A stretch of DNA of 17,863 nt from NCBI GenBank assembly GCA_947461325.1, contig CANHLD010000016.1, positions 1 through 17,863 of the forward strand. The letters run 5' to 3'. This document shows, one piece after another, positions 7,738 through 14,482 of this stretch; position 1 is the first letter of the stretch; every line of letters begins with the position of its first letter. A program made the translations under genes and the position numbers. Under the pieces are notes generated by a model, which saw only the letters and a program-made list of their open reading frames with translations, was not told the origin of the DNA and searched no databases. This DNA is from Comamonadaceae bacterium. Lineage in GTDB: Bacteria > Pseudomonadota > Gammaproteobacteria > Burkholderiales > Burkholderiaceae_C.

Positions 7738-7743
7738 TAGAAT
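7738..7743 (+). promoter_or_regulatory. Candidate -10 element for guaB, with AT-rich upstream region
   Basis: The 101-bp gap 7665-7765 before guaB begins with an AT-rich stretch (about 7660-7695, containing the 10-bp palindrome AAATTAATTT at 7663-7672) and then TAGAAT at 7738-7743. A start near 7750 would give a very short leader holding the GGAGA ribosome site at 7753-7757. No good -35 is seen at 16-18 bp, so this is tentative. The AT-rich stretch could be an upstream promoter element or the end of the rnfH transcript. Confidence 0.33.
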
Positions 7744-7765
7744 CTATTTTTTGGAGATTTACCTC

Positions 7766-9235
7766 ATGCGCCTTCTCGGCAAAGCGCTGACCTTCGACGA
7801 TGTGTTGCTGGTCCCCGCATACTCCCAGGTCCTGCCCAAGGACACCCGCCTTTCCACCCAGTTCTCACGCCGCATTTTGCTGAACCTGCCCCTGGTGTCT
7901 GCCGCCATGGACACGGTCACTGAAGCCCGATTGGCGATTGCCATTGCCCAGGAGGGCGGTATGGGCATCGTCCACAAAAACCTGACCGCGCAAGAGCAGG
8001 CCGCCGAAGTCGCCAAAGTCAAGCGTTATGAGAGCGGTGTGCTGCTGGATCCTGTCATCATCACGCCGCACCACACGGTGCGTCAGGTGATGGCCTTGTC
8101 TGACGAGTTGGGTATCTCCGGTTTCCCGGTGTGCGACGCGGGCAAAGTGGTCGGCATCGTCACCAATCGCGATCTGCGCTTTGAGTCGCGCTACGACTTG
8201 CAGATCAAAGACATCATGACCCCGCGCGAGCGGCTCATCACCGTGCCTGAAGGCACGACACCTGAGCAAGCCAAAGCGCTGTTGAACAAACACAAGCTAG
8301 AACGTCTGCTGGTGATCAACGATGCTTTTGAGCTGAAAGGCTTGATCACGGTCAAAGACATCACCAAGCAAACCAGTTTCCCGAACGCTGCGCGGGACAG
8401 CGCAGGGCGTTTGCGCGTGGGTGCTGCTGTGGGCGTGGGGCCGGGCACCGAAGAGCGCGTGGAGGCCTTGGTACGTGCCGGGGTTGACGCTATTGTGGTG
8501 GACACGGCACATGGTCACAGCCACGGCGTGATCGAGCGGGTTCGCTGGGTCAAACAAAATTACCCGGATATCGACGTGGTGGGTGGCAACATCGCCACGG
8601 GGGCTGCTGCATTGGCACTCGCTGAAGCGGGTGCAGATGCGGTCAAGGTCGGTATTGGCCCGGGCTCTATTTGCACTACTCGCATCGTTGCAGGTGTCGG
8701 TGTGCCGCAAATCACCGCCATTGACAACGTGGCTATGGCTTTGCAGGGCAGCGGCGTACCGTTGATTGCCGACGGCGGCATACGCTACAGCGGTGACATT
8801 GCCAAAGCGATTGCCGCAGGTGCATCCTGCATCATGATGGGCGGCATGTTTGCAGGCACCGAAGAAGCGCCGGGTGAAATTATTTTGTACCAGGGCCGCA
8901 GCTACAAAAGCTATCGCGGCATGGGCAGCATCGGCGCCATGCAGCAGGGCAGCGCCGACCGTTATTTTCAAGAGGCCACCACCGGCAATCCGAACGCCGA
9001 CAAACTGGTGCCCGAGGGCATTGAAGGCCGCGTGCCCTACAAAGGCTCGATGGTCAGCATCATTTACCAAATGGCCGGTGGCGTGCGCGCTGCCATGGGT
9101 TATTGCGGCTGCGCCAGCATTGACGATATGCGTAACCGCGCCGAGTTTGTTGAAATCTCTGCAGCCGGTATGCGTGAAAGCCATGTGCATGATGTGCAAA
9201 TCACCAAGGAAGCGCCGAATTACCGCGCGGATTGA
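7766..9235 (+). CDS. guaB: Inosine-5'-monophosphate dehydrogenase GuaB
   Basis: IMPDH oxidises IMP to XMP with NAD+, the first step from IMP to GMP. The 489-residue product has the normal length and layout: TIM-barrel start LTFDDVLLVPAYS, two CBS domains inserted at about 93-200, AHGHSHGVIERV, GGNIATGAAAL, the catalytic loop GIGPGSICTTRIVAGVG with Cys303, the phosphate loop IADGGIRYSGDIAKA, SYRGMGSIGAM and the flap EGIEGRVPYKG with the catalytic Arg. I use ATG 7766, preceded by GGAGA at 8 bp; the frame opens at a TTG at 7751, but that codon abuts the ribosome site and the extension is not conserved. guaA follows after 38 bp, so the pair is probably one transcript making GMP. Confidence 0.97.
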   Translation: MRLLGKALTFDDVLLVPAYSQVLPKDTRLSTQFSRRILLNLPLVSAAMDTVTEARLAIAIAQEGGMGIVHKNLTAQEQAAEVAKVKRYESGVLLDPVIITPHHTVRQVMALSDELGISGFPVCDAGKVVGIVTNRDLRFESRYDLQIKDIMTPRERLITVPEGTTPEQAKALLNKHKLERLLVINDAFELKGLITVKDITKQTSFPNAARDSAGRLRVGAAVGVGPGTEERVEALVRAGVDAIVVDTAHGHSHGVIERVRWVKQNYPDIDVVGGNIATGAAALALAEAGADAVKVGIGPGSICTTRIVAGVGVPQITAIDNVAMALQGSGVPLIADGGIRYSGDIAKAIAAGASCIMMGGMFAGTEEAPGEIILYQGRSYKSYRGMGSIGAMQQGSADRYFQEATTGNPNADKLVPEGIEGRVPYKGSMVSIIYQMAGGVRAAMGYCGCASIDDMRNRAEFVEISAAGMRESHVHDVQITKEAPNYRAD

Positions 9236-9273
9236 TTTCGCTGTTAGCCGACTGTCTGCATTACTGAACTTCC

Positions 9274-10926
9274 ATGTCACACCACAAAATCTTGATTCTC
9301 GATTTCGGCTCGCAAGTCACGCAATTGATTGCGCGGCGTGTGCGCGAAGCGCATGTGTATTGCGAAGTCCATCCTTGTGATGTGAGCAACGAATGGCTGC
9401 GTGATTACGCAGCCGACGGCATGCTCAAAGGCATTATTTTGTCTGGCAGCCACGCCAGCGTGTACGAAGACGATACCGACAGTGCACCGTCCTTGGTATT
9501 TGAGTTGGGCGTACCTGTGATGGGTATTTGTTACGGCATGCAAACCATGGCGCAGCAGCTCGGCGGCAAAGTGGAAAGCGGGCATCAACGTGAATTCGGT
9601 TACGCCGAAGTACGCGCGCGCGGCCACACCGATTTGTTGAAAGACATCGCAGACTTCACCACCACTGACGGCCACGGCATGCTGAAAGTGTGGATGAGTC
9701 ATGGCGACAAGGTGACAGAACTGCCTCCCGGATTTAAGTTGATGGCAAGCACCGACAGTTGTCCAATCGCGGGCATGGCAGACGAAGCGCGGCATTTCTA
9801 TGGCGTGCAATTTCACCCTGAGGTGACACACACGGTGCAAGGCAAAGCCATGTTGCATCGCTTTGTGCTGGACATTTGCCGCACCAACGCTGATTGGGTG
9901 ATGACAGGCTATGTCGAAGAGGCTGTGGCGCGTATTCGCGCACAAGTCGGCGATGAAGAAGTGATTTTGGGTTTGTCCGGTGGTGTGGATTCTTCGGTAG
10001 CGGCCGCTTTGATACACCGCGCCATCGGCGATCAACTGACCTGTGTGTTTGTCGATCACGGTTTGCTGCGTCTGAACGAAGGCGACGCGGTCATGGCCAT
10101 GTTTGAAGGTCAATTGCATGCTCGCGTCATCCGTGTAGATGCAAGCGATTTGTTTTTGGGCAAATTGGCAGGTGTCAGTGACCCCGAGGCCAAACGCAAA
10201 ATCATCGGCGCTGAATTTGTCACTGTGTTCAAAGAACAGGCCGCCAAACTCAAAGCGGGCGATGGTGGACACAAAGGCGCCACATATTTGGCGCAAGGCA
10301 CGATTTACCCTGACGTGATCGAGAGTGGCGGCGCGAAAAGCAAAAAAGCCGTCACCATCAAAAGCCACCACAATGTCGGCGGCCTGCCTGAGCAACTCGG
10401 TTTGAAACTCTTAGAGCCGTTGCGCGATTTGTTTAAAGACGAGGTGCGCGAGCTCGGCGTGGCCTTGGGACTGCCGTACGACATGGTGTACCGCCATCCG
10501 TTTCCCGGGCCTGGTTTGGGTGTGCGCATTCTGGGCGAAGTGAAATCTGAATACGCGGATTTATTGCGCAGAGCAGACGCCATCTTTATAGAAGAACTTC
10601 GCAACACGCCGTTCACGGGCGATGTGTCAGCCGTGGCATTCGGTGGTACGCAAGCGCCACGCAATTGGTACGAAGCCACCAGTCAGGCGTTCGCTGTTTT
10701 TCTGCCGGTGAAGTCTGTAGGTGTGATGGGCGACGGACGTACTTACGATTACGTGGTGGCGTTGCGAGCCGTTATCACCAGCGACTTCATGACCGCTGAC
10801 TGGGCAGAACTGCCTTATGGTTTGCTCAAGAAAGTATCCGGGCGCATCATCAATGAAGTGCGCGGTATCAACAGAGTGGTGATGGATGTGAGTAGCAAGC
10901 CTCCAGCGACGATAGAGTGGGAATAA
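9274..10926 (+). CDS. guaA: GMP synthase (glutamine-hydrolysing) GuaA
   Basis: GuaA converts XMP to GMP with ATP and glutamine. The 550-residue product has an N-terminal class I amidotransferase (about 1-205) with catalytic Cys86 in GICYGMQ and His181/Glu183 in QFHPEV, then an ATP pyrophosphatase domain with P-loop SGGVDSS (235-241), LAQGTIYPDVIES, KSHHNVGGLPE, and the C-terminal dimerisation domain ending IMxV-like (NRVVMDVSSKPPATIEWE). It is about 25 residues longer than the E. coli enzyme, partly from a lysine/glycine-rich insertion before TYLAQGTIYPD (AKLKAGDGGHKGA, about 323-335). It follows guaB by 38 bp. The lpxO-like ATG lies 8 bp after its stop. Confidence 0.97.
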   Translation: MSHHKILILDFGSQVTQLIARRVREAHVYCEVHPCDVSNEWLRDYAADGMLKGIILSGSHASVYEDDTDSAPSLVFELGVPVMGICYGMQTMAQQLGGKVESGHQREFGYAEVRARGHTDLLKDIADFTTTDGHGMLKVWMSHGDKVTELPPGFKLMASTDSCPIAGMADEARHFYGVQFHPEVTHTVQGKAMLHRFVLDICRTNADWVMTGYVEEAVARIRAQVGDEEVILGLSGGVDSSVAAALIHRAIGDQLTCVFVDHGLLRLNEGDAVMAMFEGQLHARVIRVDASDLFLGKLAGVSDPEAKRKIIGAEFVTVFKEQAAKLKAGDGGHKGATYLAQGTIYPDVIESGGAKSKKAVTIKSHHNVGGLPEQLGLKLLEPLRDLFKDEVRELGVALGLPYDMVYRHPFPGPGLGVRILGEVKSEYADLLRRADAIFIEELRNTPFTGDVSAVAFGGTQAPRNWYEATSQAFAVFLPVKSVGVMGDGRTYDYVVALRAVITSDFMTADWAELPYGLLKKVSGRIINEVRGINRVVMDVSSKPPATIEWE

Positions 10927-10934
10927 GCGAATTT

Positions 10935-11834
10935 ATGAAATGGGCTTTGATTATTCTCTGGGTATCCACCATTTTGTATGGGCATTACAGAGGACGTGTG
11001 CGTGCTACTTGGCAAAAAGTGTTTCTTGACCACTCTGCGGTTTTGGCGCCCATCAATGCTTTGATGGTGTGGTGCTCCAAAGTCACTACCAAACCATTCG
11101 TGCCCTTGAATGAACTGCCTGAATTGCAAAAACTGCAAGACAATTGGCAGGTGTTTCGCGATGAGGCTTTGCATTTGTCTGAGTTGCAGCGCATCAAGGC
11201 GCCGGACAAACACGACGACATAGGCTTTAATTCTTTTTTCAAATACGGGTGGAAGCGTTTTTATTTGAAGTGGTATGACGCTTCGCATCCTTCGGCTGCC
11301 GAATTGTGTCCGCAAAGTGTGGCGATATTGAAAAGCATACCCACCATCAAAGCCGCGATGTTTGCAGAATTGCCGCCCGGTGGAAAGCTCAACCGGCACC
11401 GCGATCCTTATGCCGGTTCATTGCGTTACCACTTGGGTTTGGTCACGCCCAATGATGATGCGTGTTACATCGAAGTAGATGGCGAGCGACACAGTTGGCG
11501 CGATGGGCAGGGCGTGGTTTTCGACGAAACCTATATCCACGAAGCGCATAACCAGACCACAATTAACCGCATCATTTTGTTTTGCGATGTGGAGCGGCCG
11601 TCAATGTTTGCTTGGGTTACTTCGTTGAATCGTTGGTTCAGTCGGGTGGTGATGTCGGCGGCCAGCTCGCCCAACGACTCAGGTGATCAAACCGGAGCCA
11701 TCAATAAGCTGACGCATTGGCATTTTCTCGCTGATGAAAAGCGCAAAGCATTTAAGAACTGGAACCGCAAGGTGTACAAGCTGACCAAGTACAGTTTGAT
11801 CGCGCTCATAGTGATTGGTGTTATTTACCTTTAA
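10935..11834 (+). CDS. lpxO: Aspartyl/asparaginyl beta-hydroxylase family membrane protein, probably lipid A hydroxylase LpxO
   Basis: A 299-residue Fe(II)/2-oxoglutarate dioxygenase of the AspH family, most like LpxO, which hydroxylates a secondary acyl chain of lipid A at the inner membrane. The N-terminus MKWALIILWVSTILYGHY is a membrane segment and a second hydrophobic segment ends the protein (YSLIALIVIGVIYL, 286-299). The catalytic core is ELPPGGKLNRHRDPYAG with His155, SLRYHLGLVTP with 2OG-binding Arg164, VVFDETYIHEAH with His202, and NRIILFCDVERP with Arg212; these follow the AspH/LpxO pattern. Start: ATG 10935 begins at the membrane segment; a GTG at 10917 inside the guaA end is possible but less likely. 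Spacing of 8 bp to guaA suggests read-through transcription. The substrate is inferred from family and topology. Confidence 0.8.
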   Translation: MKWALIILWVSTILYGHYRGRVRATWQKVFLDHSAVLAPINALMVWCSKVTTKPFVPLNELPELQKLQDNWQVFRDEALHLSELQRIKAPDKHDDIGFNSFFKYGWKRFYLKWYDASHPSAAELCPQSVAILKSIPTIKAAMFAELPPGGKLNRHRDPYAGSLRYHLGLVTPNDDACYIEVDGERHSWRDGQGVVFDETYIHEAHNQTTINRIILFCDVERPSMFAWVTSLNRWFSRVVMSAASSPNDSGDQTGAINKLTHWHFLADEKRKAFKNWNRKVYKLTKYSLIALIVIGVIYL

Positions 11835-11931
11835 GGCAAGCTTGTGTGTCAAGCAGAAATGCAGTTGGAGAAAAAAGCGAGCGGACAAACGACATGGCGG
11901 TCGGGCCGACGCGAACGTTGCCGTAGGCGGT

Positions 11932-11967
11932 GAGCGGCGACCGAGCCGACATGGCGTGAGCACATCA
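11932..11967 (-). repeat. Dispersed intergenic repeat, copy 1 (36 bp)
   Basis: Read on the minus strand, these 36 bases match 17676-17711 on the plus strand at 32 of 36 positions: a perfect 16-base block (TGATGTGCTCACGCCA), a variable middle with the four differences, and a perfect 12-base block (CGGTCGCCGCTC). The 13-base core TGATGTGCTCACG occurs three times in the window, always between genes. This copy lies between the convergent ends of lpxO and metY. Confidence 0.8.
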
Positions 11968-12029
11968 CTGTAATTGAAAGGCTTTCGCTGGAAAAAAACA
12001 CCCCCTCCGGGTCGGCCTGAAGTGATGTG
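11961..12029. repeat. 9-bp inverted repeat flanking the metY terminator
   Basis: CACATCACT (11961-11969) and AGTGATGTG (12021-12029) are exact reverse complements separated by 51 bp. The left arm is part of the dispersed repeat copy 1. In a transcript from either side the arms could form a 9-bp outer stem around the terminator hairpin. Confidence 0.55.
11992..12012 (-). terminator. Candidate Rho-independent terminator of metY
   Basis: On the minus strand, 31 bp past the metY stop, ACCC-GGAGG-GGGT is followed by G and a run of seven T. The stem is short (4 bp, GC-rich) but the U-tract is good. It fits the end of the CoA-binding protein-metY transcript. Confidence 0.45.
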
Positions 12030-12042
12030 ACTTTTGAGAATG

Positions 12043-13323
12043 TCAGGTCTTATCCAAGGCCTGCTCAATATCCCAAATGATGTCGTCCAGCGTTTCCAAG
12101 CCCACACTTAGGCGTATGAGATCAGGCGGCACACCCGCTGCAATCTGCTGCTCTTCAGACAGTTGTCGGTGCGTTGTAGAAGCAGGGTGTATCACCAAGC
12201 TTTTCGCATCCCCGATATTTGCCAAGTGCGATAAAAACTGTACGTTCTCAATGAAAGTTTGACCCGCTGCAGCGCCACCCTTGACACCAAAGGTCAGCAC
12301 CGCACCGGCACCGCTTGGCATGTATTTTTTCGCCAACTCGTGGTCCGGGTGATCTGCCAAGCCTGGGTAGTTCACCCAGGCCACTTTGGGGTGTTTTTGT
12401 AAATGCTTGGCCACCGACAGCGCATTGCTGCAATGCCGGTCCATCCGCAAAGACAAAGTTTCTACGCCTTGCAGCAGCAAGAATGCATTGAATGGAGAGA
12501 GCACGGGCCCGAAAGTACGCATGCCTTCCATGCGGCATTTCATGGTGAAACCAAAATCGCCAAAGGTCTCATAAAAACGCACACCGTGGTAGCCGGGGGA
12601 AGGCTCGGTCATGCTGGGGAAGCGACCGTTGTCCCAAGGGAATTTGCCCGACTCGATGATGACGCCGCCCATGGTGGTGCCATGCCCGCCGATGAATTTG
12701 GTCGCGGAATGAATGCTGATGGCGGTGCCCCATTTGAACGGCTGGCACAGGTAAGGGCTGGCAAAGGTGTTATCGATAAACAGTGGCACGCCGGCTTGGT
12801 TGCCGATCGCGGCCACAGCTTCAATGTCCAGCACGTTCAAGGACGGGTTACCCAATGTTTCTGCATACAGTGCTTTGGTTTTGGGCGTGATAGCACGTGC
12901 GAAATTTTGCGGGTCAGAAGCGTCGACAAAAATCGTTTCAATGCCCAGTTTTTTGAAATTCACACCGAGTTGTGTGTGCGTGCCACCATACAAAGTCTTG
13001 GCTGCGACGATCTGGTCACCGGCCTCGCACACATTGAGCAAGGCAATCATCTGCGCCGCCATCCCGCTGCCAGTGGCCACAGCAGCGCGACCGCCTTCTA
13101 AAGCCGCAATGCGCTCTTCCAGCACAGCAACCGTGGGGTTGGACAGGCGTGAATACACATTGCCAAAAGTTTGCAGGTTGAACAAACTGGCGGCTTGTTC
13201 AGCGCTGTCAAACACATAGGAGGTGGTCTGGTAGATGGGAACGGCACGGCTGCCAGTGGCGGCGTCCGGAATTTGCCCGGCGTGCAGGCTGAGCGTGTCA
13301 AAACCGAATGTGCGATCTGCCAT
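12043..13323 (-). CDS. metY: O-acetylhomoserine sulfhydrylase (aminocarboxypropyltransferase) MetY
   Basis: MetY makes homocysteine (or methionine from methanethiol) directly from O-acetylhomoserine and sulfide, a PLP-dependent cytoplasmic reaction. The 426-residue length fits MetY, which is longer than MetB/MetC. Motifs: FDTLSLHAGQ at the N-terminus, YQTTSYVF, NVYSRLSNPT with Tyr58 and Arg60, ATGSGMAAQ (83-91), FIDNTFASPY with Asp184, and SATKFIGGHGTTMGG with Schiff-base Lys209. I use the ATG at 13323-13321 (MADRTFGFDTLSLH); the frame is open 35 codons upstream, but that part is unlike the family and lies inside the preceding gene. It follows the CoA-binding protein gene by 5 bp, so they form an operon; no clear ribosome site is seen, suggesting coupled translation. 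Confidence 0.94.
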   Translation of the reverse strand: MADRTFGFDTLSLHAGQIPDAATGSRAVPIYQTTSYVFDSAEQAASLFNLQTFGNVYSRLSNPTVAVLEERIAALEGGRAAVATGSGMAAQMIALLNVCEAGDQIVAAKTLYGGTHTQLGVNFKKLGIETIFVDASDPQNFARAITPKTKALYAETLGNPSLNVLDIEAVAAIGNQAGVPLFIDNTFASPYLCQPFKWGTAISIHSATKFIGGHGTTMGGVIIESGKFPWDNGRFPSMTEPSPGYHGVRFYETFGDFGFTMKCRMEGMRTFGPVLSPFNAFLLLQGVETLSLRMDRHCSNALSVAKHLQKHPKVAWVNYPGLADHPDHELAKKYMPSGAGAVLTFGVKGGAAAGQTFIENVQFLSHLANIGDAKSLVIHPASTTHRQLSEEQQIAAGVPPDLIRLSVGLETLDDIIWDIEQALDKT

Positions 13324-13328
13324 GTTGT

Positions 13329-13796
13329 TTACTGAGGTGGGATTTGACGTTGAGCCGAGATGACGCCGGTGTTGACACCGAACCAACCGAGGCCGCCGAA
13401 CAGACGGGCATGTTCGATCTTGACACATCGGTCCATGATGACAGTCAGGCCCGCTTGTTCAGCGATGCGCTCTGCCTCGTCGTTGACCACACCGAGTTGC
13501 AGCCACAGAACTTTCGCGCCTATGTCTGCTGCTTGCTGTGCGATGGCCGGTGTGTCAGCGGGTTTGCGAAACACGTCAACGATATCGACGGGAAAAGGAA
13601 TGTCTACAAGACTCGGGTAACAGATTTCGTCTAGGACGCTGGGGTACTTGGGGTTGACCGGCACGATACGGTAACCATGGGTTTGCATGTACTTGGCCGC
13701 AAAGTAGGAGGGGCGGAACCAGTCAGCCGACAAGCCTACGACGGCGATGGTGCGGTGTTGTTTCAACACCTGTTTCAGTACGCGTATATCACTCAT
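13329..13796 (-). CDS. yccU: CoA-binding protein, YccU family
   Basis: A 155-residue single-domain protein of the CoA_binding_2/YccU family, with a Rossmann-like fold related to the CoA-binding part of succinyl-CoA synthetase. The nucleotide loop is IAVVGLSADWFRPSYFAAKYM (about 17-37), followed by GYRIVPVNPKYPSVLDEICYPSL, VDIVDVFRKPADTP and AKVLWLQLGVVNDEA, then a conserved MDRCVKIEHARL. Its role is not known. It begins the metY transcript and is 5 bp upstream of metY; the family is often found near sulfur and amino acid genes, but I cannot infer a function from that. No Shine-Dalgarno is visible before the ATG; a TAATAT hexamer ends 7 bp upstream of it. Confidence 0.88.
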   Translation of the reverse strand: MSDIRVLKQVLKQHRTIAVVGLSADWFRPSYFAAKYMQTHGYRIVPVNPKYPSVLDEICYPSLVDIPFPVDIVDVFRKPADTPAIAQQAADIGAKVLWLQLGVVNDEAERIAEQAGLTVIMDRCVKIEHARLFGGLGWFGVNTGVISAQRQIPPQ

Positions 13797-13995
13797 CGAC
13801 AGGATATTAGCCGATAACTGAAATAAAGATTGCTTTATTGCTCAAAACAGTGCATAGTCGGGCTTCGATTATCAGTTTATGTCGTTGTAGTTCGTTTTTA
13901 GTTCTGCCCTCATAGGTATTTCTCCCTTCGTCTCATCGCCTGTTCTGACCTTCGACCCCGAGGGGGGCTTCCCTTTTTTTTAAGAAATGCAATAA
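13797..13995 (+). promoter_or_regulatory. Divergent control region and long leader of the cold-shock gene
   Basis: This 199-bp region lies between divergent yccU and cspA. TTGCTT (13830-13835), 17 bp and CATAGT (13853-13858) form a plausible promoter toward cspA; transcription would start near 13865 and give a leader of about 130 nt, typical for cspA-type genes whose leader acts as a cold-responsive RNA structure. The -35 overlaps a perfect hairpin, AATAAAG-ATTG-CTTTATT (13822-13839). Near the gene, CCCCGAGGGGGGCTTCCC is followed by a run of eight T (about 13957-13981), close to the start codon. On the other strand TAATAT (13809-13804) is 7 bp from the yccU ATG. Confidence 0.42.
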
Positions 13996-14202
13996 ATGGC
14001 AACAGGTACAGTGAAATGGTTTAACGAGTCCAAAGGTTTTGGCTTTATTACACCCGAAGACGGCGGCAAAGATTTGTTCGCCCATTTTTCCGCGATCCAG
14101 AACCAAGGCTTCAAAACCCTGGCAGAAGGTCAACGCGTTAGCTTTGAAGTGACCACCGGCCCCACAGGCCTGCAAGCGTCCAACATCAAGTCAGCCGATT
14201 AA
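13996..14202 (+). CDS. cspA: Cold-shock domain protein, CspA family
   Basis: A 68-residue single cold-shock domain, the standard CspA length. MATGTVKWFNESKGFGFITP holds RNP1 (KGFGFI, 13-18); DLFAHFSAI holds RNP2 (about 26-34). These surface aromatics bind single-stranded RNA and DNA and let the protein act as an RNA chaperone. The long leader upstream suggests post-transcriptional control. Only a weak purine stretch (AAGAAA) precedes the ATG. infA begins 22 bp after the stop on the same strand, so the two RNA-binding OB-fold proteins are probably co-transcribed. Whether expression is really cold-induced cannot be told; many CspA paralogues are constitutive. Confidence 0.95.
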   Translation: MATGTVKWFNESKGFGFITPEDGGKDLFAHFSAIQNQGFKTLAEGQRVSFEVTTGPTGLQASNIKSAD

Positions 14203-14224
14203 GCCGCAAGCTTAAAGGCCGCTG

Positions 14225-14482
14225 ATGTCCAAAGAAGAAATGCTGGAAATGTCCGGCATGGTGCGCGAGGTGCTTCCTGACTCGCGCTACCGTGTCACTT
14301 TGGACAACGGCCACGAACTCGTGGCCTACACCGCAGGCAAGATGCGCATGCACCACATCCGCATCCTGGCCGGCGACAAAGTCACCTTGGAACTCTCCCC
14401 TTACGACATGACAAAAGGTCGAATCACCTTCAGGCATATCGAAGGAAAGGGACCAAGCGGGCCACGTCGCAGACGGTTTTGA
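14225..14482 (+). CDS. infA: Translation initiation factor IF-1, Burkholderiales accessory type
   Basis: IF-1 is an S1/OB-fold protein that binds the 30S A site during initiation. The 85-residue product has the family core: MSGMVREVLPDSRYRVTLDNGH, VAYTAGKMRMHHIRILAGD and TLELSPYDMTKGRITFRH. It is about 13 residues longer than E. coli IF-1 (72), with a basic tail ending RRRRF. Betaproteobacteria often carry a second infA outside the ribosomal protein cluster, and its place beside a csp gene suggests this is that copy, perhaps for stress or cold. The ribosome site AAAGG (14214-14218) supports the ATG. Its TGA overlaps the TTG start of the following methyltransferase gene. Confidence 0.94.
   Translation: MSKEEMLEMSGMVREVLPDSRYRVTLDNGHELVAYTAGKMRMHHIRILAGDKVTLELSPYDMTKGRITFRHIEGKGPSGPRRRRF

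Larger units (their letters stand above)
11835..12042. other. Structured intergenic region between convergent lpxO and metY
   Basis: These 208 bp hold no convincing gene. Besides the dispersed repeat copy they contain a direct repeat CGACATGGCG (11890-11899 and 11947-11956), a near-perfect palindrome GTCGGGCCGAC (11900-11910), a candidate metY terminator (11992-12012), and an inverted repeat CACATCACT/AGTGATGTG (11961-11969 and 12021-12029) that brackets that terminator. A short hairpin GCTTG-TGTGT-CAAGC near 11843-11857 follows the lpxO stop, without a clear T-run. Confidence 0.6.

Noticed and set aside
8297..9280. A 327-codon open frame on the minus strand, antisense to guaB
   Set aside because: It is a shadow of the strongly conserved guaB frame; the protein is rich in His/Ala/Cys in a pattern expected from reversed codons and matches no family I know.
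8850..9380. A 176-codon plus-strand frame overlapping the guaB end and guaA start
   Set aside because: It is an out-of-frame reading of guaB with an Ala/Pro/Arg-rich product; no independent evidence.
9277..10395. A 372-codon open frame on the minus strand, antisense to guaA
   Set aside because: Same reason: guaA on the plus strand is complete with all catalytic motifs, and the antisense product has no recognisable domain.
11679..12107. A 142-codon minus-strand frame across the lpxO end and the intergenic repeat
   Set aside because: It overlaps real genes on both sides and passes through repeat and terminator sequence; composition (Arg/Pro/Cys-rich) looks like translated GC-rich non-coding DNA.
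12043..13323. Possibility that metY and the metC-like gene (2720-3949) are a recent duplication
   Set aside because: They are members of the same PLP superfamily but differ in length and in motif details (TKYPSGGGD versus TKFIGGHGTT), so they are old, distinct subfamilies.
13324..13428. Upstream extension of metY by 35 codons
   Set aside because: It lies wholly within the yccU gene in another frame and is Arg-rich; MetY homology starts at the ATG at 13323.
13955..13982. Rho-independent terminator upstream of cspA
   Set aside because: There is a T8 run after a GC-rich segment, but the stem is short and it lies just before the cspA ATG within its own leader, so I treat it as a leader structure rather than a terminator of another gene.
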